64,000 nt of DNA from Budorcas taxicolor (Eukaryota; Chordata; Mammalia; Artiodactyla; Bovidae): contig NC_068934.1 in NCBI RefSeq assembly GCF_023091745.1, forward strand, positions 13,842,434 to 13,906,433. The letters run 5' to 3'. This document shows, in pieces, positions 56,057 to 64,000 of the stretch. Position 1 is the stretch's first letter, and every line of letters begins with the position of its first letter. The notes under the pieces were generated by a model. It was given only the letters and a program-made list of their open reading frames with translations. It was not told where the DNA came from and searched no databases. The translations under genes and the position numbers were made by a program.

Positions 56057-56189
56057 CTGGTAATTCTGTGTTTAATTTACTGAGGAGCTACCAAATTTTT
56101 ACATAGCGATTTCATCATTTTACATTTCCACTTGCAATGTTCGAGGGTTCTAAATCTCCACATCCTTGCCAACAGTTTTATGTATTTTC

Positions 56190-58828
56190 TTTTTGTAATT
56201 TTTAATTTATTATTATTTATTTATTTATTTTTTATTTTACTTTACAATACTGTTTTGGTTTTGCCATACATTGACATGAATCCACCACGGGTGTACATGA
56301 GTTCCCAACCTGAACCTCCCTCCCAACTCCCTCCCCATACCATCTCTCTGGGTCATCCCAGTGCACCAGCCCCAAGCATCCTATGTCCTGCATTGAACCT
56401 AGACTGGTGATTCGTTTCTTATATGATAGTATACATCTTTCAATGCCATTCTCCCAAATCATCCCACCCTCGCCCTCTCCCACAGAGTCCAAAAGTCTGT
56501 TCTATACATCTGTGTCTCTTTTGCTGTCTTGCATACAGGGTTATCATTATCATCTTTCTAAATTCCATATATATGTGTTAGTATACTGTATTGGTGTTTT
56601 TCTTTCTGGCTTACTTCACTCTGTATACTCAGCTCCAGTTTCATCCATCTCATTAGAACTGATTCAAATGTATTCTTTTTAATGGCTGAGTAATACTCCA
56701 TTGTGTATATGTACCACTGCTTTCTTATCCATTCATCTGCTGATGGACATCTAGGTTGCTTCCATGTCCTGGCTATTATAAACAGTGTTGTGATGAACAT
56801 TGGGGTACATGTGTCTCTTTCAGTTCTGGTTTCCTCGGTGTGTATGCCCAGCAGTGGGATTGCTGGGTCATAAGGCAGTTCTATTTCCAGTATTTTAGGG
56901 AATCTCCACACTGTTCTCCATAGTGTGTGTACTAGTTTGCAATCCCACCAACAGTGTAAGAGGGTTCCCTTTTCTCCACACCTTCTCCAGCATTTATTGC
57001 TTGTAGACTTTCGGATCACAGCCATTCTGACTGGTGTGAAATGGTATCTCAATGTGGTCTCGATTTGCATTTCTCTGATAATGAGTGATGTTGAGCATCT
57101 TTTCATGTGTTTGTTAGCCATCTGTATGTCTTCTTTGGAGAAATATCTATTTAGTTCTTTGGCCCATTTTTTGATTGGGTCGTTTATTTTTCTGGAATTG
57201 AGCTGCATAAGTTGCTTGTATATTTTTGAGATTAGTTGTTTGTCAGTTGCTTCATTTGCTATTATTTTCTCCCATTCCGAAGGCTGTCTTTTCACCTTGC
57301 TGATAGTTTCCTTTGTTGTGCAGAAGCTTTTAATTTTAATTAGATCCCATTTGTTTATTTTTGCTTTTATTTCCAGTATTCTGGGAGGTGGATCATAGAG
57401 GATCCTCCTGAGATTTATGTCTGAGAGTGTTTTGCCTATGTTCTCCTCTAGGAGTTTTATAGTTTCTGGTCTTACGTTTTGATCTTTAATCCATTTTGAG
57501 TTTATTTTTGTGTATGGTGTTAGAAAGTGTTCTAGTTCCATTCTTTTACAAGTGGTTGACCAGTTTTCCCAGCACCACTTGTTAAAGAGATTGTCTTTAC
57601 TCCATTGTGTATTCTTGCCTCCTTTGTTGAAGATAAGGTGTCCATAGGTATATGGATTTATCTCTGGGCTTTCTATTTTGTTCCATTGATCTATATTTCT
57701 GTCTTTGTGCCAGTACCATACTGTTTTGATGACTGTGGCTTTGTAGTAGAGCCTGAAGTCAGGCAAGTTGATTCCTCCAGTTCCATTCTTCTTTCTCAAG
57801 TTTGCTTTGGCTATTTGAGCTTTTTTGTATTTCTGCACAAATTGTGAAATTATTTGTTCTAGTTCTGTGAAAAATACCGCTGGAAGCTTGATAGGGATTG
57901 CATTGAATCTGTAGATTGCTTTGGCTAGTATACTCGTTTTCACTATATTGATTCTTCTGATCCATGAACATGGTATATTTCTCCATCTATTAGTGTCCTC
58001 TTTGATTTCTTTCACCAGTGTTTTATAGTTTTCTATATATAGGTCTTTAGTTTCTTTAGGTAGGTATATTCCTAAGTATTTTATTCTTTTCATTGCAATG
58101 GTGAATGGAATTGTTTTCTTAATTTCTTTTTCTACTTTCTCATTATTAGTGTATAGGAATGCAAGGGATTTCTGTGTGTTGATTTTATATCCTGCAACTT
58201 TACTATATTCATTGATTAGCTCTAGTAATTTTCTGGTGGAGTCTTTAGGGTTTTCTATGTAGAGGATCATGTCATCTGCAAACAGTGAGAGTTTTACTTC
58301 TTCTTTTCCAATTTGGATTCCTTTTATTTCTTTTTCTGCTCTGATTGCTGTGGCCAAAACTTCCAGAACTATATTGAATAGTCTCAGTGAAAGTGGGCAC
58401 CCTTGTCTTTTTCCTGACTTTAGGGGAAATGCTTTCAATTTTTCTCCATTGAGGATAATGTTTGCTGTGCGTTTGTCGTGTATAGCTTTTATTATGTTGA
58501 GGTATGTTCCTTCTATTCCTGCTTTCTGAAGAGTTTTTATCATAAATGGATGTTGAATTTTCTCAAAGGCTTTCTCTGCATCTATTGAGATAATCATATG
58601 GCTTTTATTTTTCAATTTGTTAATGTGGTGAATTACATTGATTGATTTGTGGATATTGAAGAATCCTTGCATCCCTGGGATAAAGCCCCCTTGGTCATGG
58701 TGTATGATCTTTTTAATGTGTTGTTGGATTCGGATTGCTATAATTTTGTTAAGGATTTTTGCATCTATGTTCATCAGTGATATTGGCCTGTAATTTTCTT
58801 TTTTTGTGACATCTTTGTCAGGTTTTGT
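56190..58828 (-). mobile_element. L1-BT, 5'-truncated (2.6 kb)
   Basis: 3' UTR with TTATTTATTTATTTTTTATTT tail at left, then a long ORF2 part. Ends at about 58828, where L1 similarity stops. Flanking duplications were not resolved. Inserted in an older L1. Confidence 0.92.
56558..58774 (-). pseudogene. L1-BT ORF2, 738-codon open segment
   Basis: The frame is unbroken from the early polymerase region to the natural end THIYGI. Motifs in order: HHDQGGFIPGMQGFFNI, IISIDAEKAFEKIQHPFM, the catalytic LSLFADDMILYIEN, GGINLPDFRLYYKATVIKT, and the C-terminal CWRRCGEKGTLLHCWWDC (CX3CX7HX4C). The first Met is only internal; the endonuclease and the first polymerase blocks are missing through 5' truncation, so it is a retropseudogene fragment despite the long frame. 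A full ORF2 is about 1,275 residues. The lack of stops over 2.2 kb implies a recent insertion. Confidence 0.92.
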
Positions 58829-58914
58829 CTTTATATATGTTTAAACAGTTGTTCAACCTTCCCATTGATTTAGATGTATATAAGTACCTTAGGGTATAAA
58901 GTAAAGACGTTAAG

Positions 58915-59420
58915 GATGATTGGATGAGTTTGGACAGATGTACACTTTTGTGTAATCACCACTGTGATTAGAATCTAAAACTTTTCCATACCTCAGTAAA
59001 TTCTGAATTCCTTCATGTCTCTTTCAAGTCTTTAATCCCTTCACCAGGCCACTCTGTTCTAATATTGACAACCAAAGCTTAGTTTTGTCTCTTCTGCTCT
59101 AATATTTTATATAAATGGTATCTTATTAAGTATATTATTTATATCTGGCTACTTACTGTAAGCATTGTATTTTTCAAATTAATGTATATTATTCTGTCTG
59201 TTAGTACTTCATTCATTTTTGTTTTGAGTAGCATTCAATTGTTTGAGAATGCAACAACAATGTGTTTATCTATTTACCTGACATCTGGATTATTTTCTGA
59301 TCTTTGTTATTATAATGCTTCTTATATGACTTTTTTTGTGAAGCTATGTTATCATTTCCCTTGGTTTATTTCCTAAAAGTAGGTTTACTAGGGCAGTTTA
59401 CTTGAAAAATCATTCACCAG
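58915..59420 (-). mobile_element. Old L1 3' UTR-like sequence
   Basis: Order TTGTGTAATCACCACTGTGA, TCTCTTTCAAGTC, ATATAAATGGTATCTTATTAAG fits an old L1 3' UTR on the minus strand. Heavily diverged. Confidence 0.55.
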
Positions 59421-59978
59421 ACATTTTTCAAATTTGATCAAAAATAAAAACATCAGTGAAGCACAAATAGAACAGGATAAGTGCAAATAAAACCATATAA
59501 TAATTAACTAGTTTAAAGTCAAAGATAAAGAATATATCTCAAAGATATTCAGAGTGGGGGAAGAGAAACTTTACCCACAAGGGGGCAGCAAAATTGAATT
59601 GTCATAAGAAAAACTGAATCACAAAAGACAGTGGAATGACATCATCACAATGATGAAAAAAACTGTTGACAAATTCTATATCAAAGGAAAATTTTTTGTT
59701 AAATAAAAGTGAGATATAGATATCTGAGATCTTGGGTCATTTAAAGAAATGTGTTCTTTGCCATATGTGCTGAATAGTATGGTAGACTGTTTCTTTTCTT
59801 GGTTAATATTTTATTGATTCAGTGTAATCTGAATGTATCCTCGTGGCATGAATTGATGATGCTTTCCTTTACAGGTTTCATTTGTTTCTGTTGGGAACTG
59901 ATGGGCATTGCTGATGTGGTACCGCATCAGTCCTCTTTGAGAATCTGGGCTTAAAGTAGGGGACTTCTCTCCAACCTC
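59421..59978. other. Unassigned sequence
   Basis: AT-rich, nothing recognised. Confidence 0.4.
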
Positions 59979-60198
59979 TGTGCTGTGCTAAGTCTCTTTA
60001 GTTGTGTCTGACTCTTTGTGACCCTATGGACTGTAGCCCACCAGGCTCCGCTATCCATGGGATTCTCCAGGCAAGAATACTGGAGTGGGTTGCATGTCCT
60101 TCTGTCTGTCAGGGGATCTTCCCAGCCCAGGGTTCGAACAGGCATCTCTTGTGTCTCCTGCACTGGCAGGCAGGTTCTTTACCACTCGCGCCACCTGT
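59979..60198 (-). mobile_element. Bov-tA SINE
   Basis: Minus-strand SINE from GTGCTGTGCTAAGTC to the TTTACCACTCGCGCCACCTG head. Confidence 0.93.
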
Positions 60199-61139
60199 TC
60201 ATGTGGGCTCAAAAGAGCACAACACTGATAATAGGTATTTATCCTCAGATAACTTGGTTTCCATGTTCTCTTTCAGCCAATCTTCCTCAAATCTTGTTTT
60301 AGCTCCCTGTTGCTGCTGTATTTGCAATTTTGTAAATAAATTTTCTTTCAGTACATTCAGGAATTAGCTATATTGTCATGGGGTGGGGGTGGGGGCAACG
60401 TTTCTTTGAAACTGCCCCATTGCAGAGAGTGGCTGATATGTGCCTTATCTGTAGGTTGGGAGGGTCGCCCCTACCATGTTTAGTCTCAGTTTTCTCTTTG
60501 TGAGAGGAAGACACAAATAAGGCATCAATGTGAAGCTGAGTGTTGTCCAGGCAGTGTTTATGAACTCACTTTGCAGCCATTGGTTACACAGCAGTTAGTG
60601 CATAGAAGGTGTTGAATTATTCCTTGTCAAATGAGCCAGTAGATGAACAGATTACCTCCTGTGTCCTGAAGAGAAAAATTGGAGCATGCTTCACAGTTTT
60701 GCTCCCTCAAGCTGGAGAGAGTCTTGGCAATGCTGGCCTCCTTTCTGTGAAGACATGCTGGGAGCCAACTAGAAATAAAAGGAAAATGTGAAGAGAATGT
60801 TTCTTGTGTATTTGGGATTCTACTGGGAATGCTTGAGAAGGGTAAATGGAAGAAGATGTGAGAAACATGTTGACAGGATAAAACACAAGGAGATGACTAG
60901 CGAACTTGAGAACAGCTGCAAAAGGAATGAACACAGAACAATAACAATCAGAAATTGCCAGGAGGAGAAAATACTGAATTAGTTGGATGTTTTTCATCTC
61001 AAGCCCTATTGTCTGAGAAGCAGCTGTGTGTGGCACACACACTCTACTTTCTCTTCCTCACTGACAGGCCACCAACTATTTTTCTTAGATTCTGTTTGTA
61101 TAATTTAACTTTTATTAACTTAAGAAAAACTCCCACACT
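60199..61139. other. Unassigned sequence
   Basis: No gene recognised. Frames of up to 111 codons show no domain. A GGGGTGGGGGTGGGGGC run lies at about 60380-60396. Confidence 0.4.
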
Positions 61140-61152
61140 AGCTGGCTCTCTT

Positions 61153-61412
61153 GCTGCTACTGCTAAGTCACTTCAGTCGTGTCCGACTCTGTGCGACCCC
61201 ATAGACGGCAGCCCACCAGGCTTCCCTGTCCCTGGGATTCTCCAGGCAAGAACACTGGAGTGGGTTGCCATTTCCTTCTCCAATGCAGAAAAATGAAAAG
61301 TGAAAGTGAAGTCGCTCAGTCGTGTCCGACTCTTGGAGACCCCATGGACCGCAGCCTAGCAGGCTCCTCCATCCATGGGATTTTCCAACATGGGGTGCCA
61401 TTGCCTTCTCCG
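61153..61412 (-). mobile_element. BOV-A2 SINE (dimeric)
   Basis: Both monomers present. The duplication AGCTGGCTCTCTT is perfect (61140-61152 and 61413-61425), indicating a young copy. Confidence 0.96.
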
Positions 61413-61425
61413 AGCTGGCTCTCTT

Positions 61426-61972
61426 ACATACATTATTTTAATTAATACTTAAAACAGCACAGTGAAATGAGTACATTTTAATTCTCCCTTTTCCCAGTTA
61501 ATAGAATTGAACTTACTTTCTTAAAATTCTTTCCTTTGATTTGTGAGACGAGATTCAGAGTCTTCCCAGTAGCGTTATTTCCTTAGATTTTCTCCTCTTG
61601 AGCCACAGCTTAGATTTCTCAGCAATGATCATGGCATAAAACAGATTCTACCTTAAATATACCTGGATTCTATGATGAATTTTTGTGTCTTACATGTATA
61701 CAAGAGGGATTGGGTAGGTCTTTAACATATGGAATTTAATTATTAGTCTGGTTGCTTTTTAGTCTGTTATAGTCTTTCTCTTTGGTTGACAGATGTTTTC
61801 AAGAATTTGCTTTTTACTTACTCTCTTTATTCCTTTCTGCAATAATAAATCAATGCCAATTCAGGAGACTGAATCTTAATGAGAAAAAATTAGAGAACTA
61901 AAATATTGCATTACTATACAGAATGGGTGCCATAAAACCCAGAAGTTTCAAAGCTCTGAATTTGGTAGGAGT
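61426..61972. other. Unassigned AT-rich sequence
   Basis: Nothing recognised before the BovB. Confidence 0.4.
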
Positions 61973-62369
61973 AAGCTGAGCACCGAAGAATTGATGCTTT
62001 TGAACTGTGGTGTTGGAGAAGACTCTTGAGAGTCTCCAAGGGACTGCAAGGAATCCAACCAGTCCATTCCGAAGGAGATCAGCCCTGGGATTTCTTTGGA
62101 GGGAATGATGCGGGAGCTGAAACTCCAGTACTTTGGCCACCTCATGCAAAGAGTTGACTCATTGGAAAAGACTCTGATGCTGGGAGGGATTGGGGGCAGG
62201 AGGAGAAGGGGATGACCAAGGATGAGATGGCTGGATGGTGTCACTGACTTGATGAATGTGAGTCTGAGTGAACTCCGGGAGATGGTGATGGACAGGGAGG
62301 CCTGACGTGCTGCGATTCATGGGGTCGCAAAGAGTCAGACACGACTGAGCGACTGAACTGAACTGATCT
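61973..62369 (+). mobile_element. BovB 3' end
   Basis: Plus-strand copy from AAGCTGAGCACCGAAGAATT to GACTGAACTGAACTGA. Contains the C-terminal region only. Confidence 0.94.
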
Positions 62370-62694
62370 GAACCTGAGAGAGGAAAAAATTATTTTTTAT
62401 TCAATTTAGTGTCCACAGGGTAAAACCATGGTTTGCAGGTAGCTCACGTTACTGAAATTTCTCTTGTTTTTCCTTATGGAAAAGATATTGTATATAACAT
62501 GGTAAACAACACACTAAAAAGCATCTCTCCAGAAAATACAGCCTGTATTGAGGCTACTTTTTTTTAACTATATTTTTATCTCTTTAGGGGCTTTATGACA
62601 AAGCATAAAATATAGTACAATTCAGTAAAAGCAATTCTGCCAGGGCAAATATGATGCAGTCCAGGTGTTTAGCTCCCATATGTAATTTAGGAAT
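62370..62694. other. Unassigned AT-rich sequence
   Basis: Nothing recognised. Confidence 0.4.
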
Positions 62695-62695
62695 A

Positions 62696-62746
<51 letters not shown>

Positions 62747-62832
62747 GTGTGTGTATGTGTGTGTGTATACACCTATACAAATGCACATATATGTATATAT
62801 ACACATGTCTATATACATGTATGTATATATGT
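62695..62832. repeat. Compound TG/TA microsatellite
   Basis: TG units, then about 20 TA units (62704-62742), then TG again and TATG/CATA mixtures. Alternating purine-pyrimidine over nearly 140 bp. Confidence 0.95.
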
Positions 62833-63037
62833 GTTATTAGTCTCTCAGTCGTGTCTGACTCTGCGACCCCATAGACTGTAGCCCACCAGTCTCCTCTGTC
62901 CACGGGGATTCTCTAGGCAAGGAGACTGGAGTGGGTTGCCACACTTTCCTCCTGGGGTTCTTCCCAACCCAGGGATCTCACCCAGGTCGCCCTCATTGCA
63001 GGTAGATTCTTTATCATCTGAGTCACTAGGGAAGCCC
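62833..63037 (-). mobile_element. Bov-tA SINE
   Basis: Minus-strand SINE ending GTCACTAGGGAAGCCC. Flanks ATGTATATATGT (62821-62832) and ATGTATATCTGT (63038-63049) are an 11/12 duplication. Confidence 0.94.
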
Positions 63038-63139
63038 ATGTATATCTGTAAATTAGGTTCACTTTAAATGACAATTTAAAAGTTTTTAAATATATACATA
63101 CCTGTATATGTATATATTAAAAAAAATTTTAGCTTGTTA

Positions 63140-63480
63140 TTTAAAGTGTACCTTTTGATGAGTTTTGACAAATTTGTGTACTCCGATATGCATGTATTCA
63201 CCACAAGCATTCCTGTCTCCCCCCAAATTCTTGTGTCCTGAGTCTCCCTCACACCATCTAAACCACCAATGATGTGCTTTCCATCTCCAAAGGTTTAGAT
63301 TGGTTTCCAGAGTTTCGTGTAAATAGAACCATCAGTATGGACTGTTTTGTGTCTGACTATCTTTGCTCAGTGTAGAGCTTTGGAGACTTCATCCATGTTG
63401 TGTGTGTCACCAGTTTGTTCATTTTCTATTTGCTGTCCAGTATTTCATTGTATAAGTAGGTCACATTTTAAAGTCCAGGA
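63140..63480 (-). mobile_element. Old L1 3' UTR
   Basis: GATGAGTTTTGACAAATTTG, TCACCACAAGCATTCCTGTC and CTTCATCCATGTTGTGTGTG follow the old L1 3' UTR on the minus strand. Confidence 0.75.
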
Positions 63481-63548
63481 GAAGTTTCTTTACATAAACT
63501 GTCAATGACCTGATCCATTTGGACTGAACATTTTTAATAGAGTTTTAT

Positions 63549-63724
63549 TGCAACCTCATGGACTGCAGTCCACCAGGCTCTTCCGTCCATGAAATTTTCC
63601 AGGCAAGAATACCGTAGTGGGTTGCCATTTCCTTCTCCAGGGGAGAATCCCTGACCCAGGGATTGAACCCAGGCTTCCAGCATTTCAGGCAGACTTTTTA
63701 CCATCTGAGTCACCAGGGAAGCCC
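63549..63724 (-). mobile_element. Bov-tA SINE
   Basis: Minus-strand SINE ending GTCACCAGGGAAGCCC; its 3' tail is slightly truncated at GCAACCTCATGGACTGC. Confidence 0.92.
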
Positions 63725-64000
63725 CTAATATTATTAATATCAGTTCCCCAATAGAATGCTTTGCTTATGCAATATATTCAAATGCTAGTGTAGCAAGACA
63801 TTAAAGTTCATTGGCCATTATTAGCCAAAACCTGCAGAAAATATATGAAATAGATGGCAAATAATCCCACATTTCAAACTGAGGTGCAAATCTACCTGAA
63901 TGGAACTTATAAAGTAGGTGATCAAGATTTGTTTTTTCCAATATTTTTTCACTGTGACCTCAGTTATCTGAAAGATGTTGGAGAGATGAAGAGAGTGGTT

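Larger units (their letters stand above)
54246..56180 (-). mobile_element. Old L1, 3' UTR to ORF2 C-terminus, split
   Basis: Host L1 pieces at 54246-54320, 55578-55797 and 56057-56180 join in order once BovB and BOV-A2 are removed (TTTCACTTAGTGTAATG, then CTATTGATGGACACTTGGGT, then CATCCTTGCCAACAG). L1-BT cuts it at about 56185. No open frame. Confidence 0.82.

Overview
The window is ruminant nuclear DNA, almost certainly from a bovid. It is full of repeat families limited to or typical of that group: BovB (RTE-type) LINEs ending in an ACTGA tail, Bov-tA SINEs with a tRNA-Glu-like head, dimeric BOV-A2 SINEs with an AGC/CTG tail, and L1-BT. Nothing separates cattle from sheep, goat or buffalo with confidence. 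I find no convincing host protein-coding exon, CpG-island promoter or functional RNA gene. It reads as an AT-rich intergenic (or large-intron) landscape built by retrotransposons, and the long open frames all belong to LINEs or to an endogenous retrovirus (ERV).

Layout. 1-7.2 kb: mostly unique sequence with an LTR-like block, a BOV-A2, MIRs, and an old plus-strand L1 that carries a short tRNA-Phe 5' half between target-site duplications. 7.2-17.7 kb: one ancient minus-strand L1 pulled apart by at least eight later insertions (Bov-tA, L1 stub, L1-BT, Bov-A, two BovB, BOV-A2, Bov-tA). 18.8-26.9 kb: a near full-length, dead minus-strand L1-BT of about 8.05 kb with 5' UTR, ORF1, ORF2 and 3' UTR, bounded by a 15/16 duplication. 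27-31.35 kb: SINEs, then the most repeat-poor stretch of the window. 31.35-37.1 kb: L1, a BovB mosaic, a fold-back Bov-tA pair and another L1.

37.5-42.7 kb is the most complex locus. A plus-strand L1 3' end was the target of a minus-strand class I (gamma-like) ERV. Its 5' LTR, tRNA-Lys(1,2)-type primer binding site, splice donor, gag, UGA-separated protease and reverse transcriptase remain, followed by a Cys-rich env-like scrap. The rest is deleted, the 3' LTR is reduced to a 17-bp inverted relic, and the 3' end of a plus-strand class II-like ERV now abuts it. 43-64 kb holds further L1, L2, MIR, BovB and SINE copies, including two large inverted BovB pairs and a 5'-truncated L1-BT with a 738-codon open ORF2 segment.

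The elements do not form a pathway. What can be read is an order of insertion from nesting and duplications, plus later rearrangements. I see no undescribed multi-gene system. The most unusual items are the rearranged tRNA-Lys-primed ERV, the tRNA-Phe half-insertion, a 46-bp micro-insertion with a 12-bp duplication, an unclassified 732-bp insertion in an L1, and the inverted SINE and LINE pairs. Family names and boundaries come from recognition by eye, without a repeat-library search.
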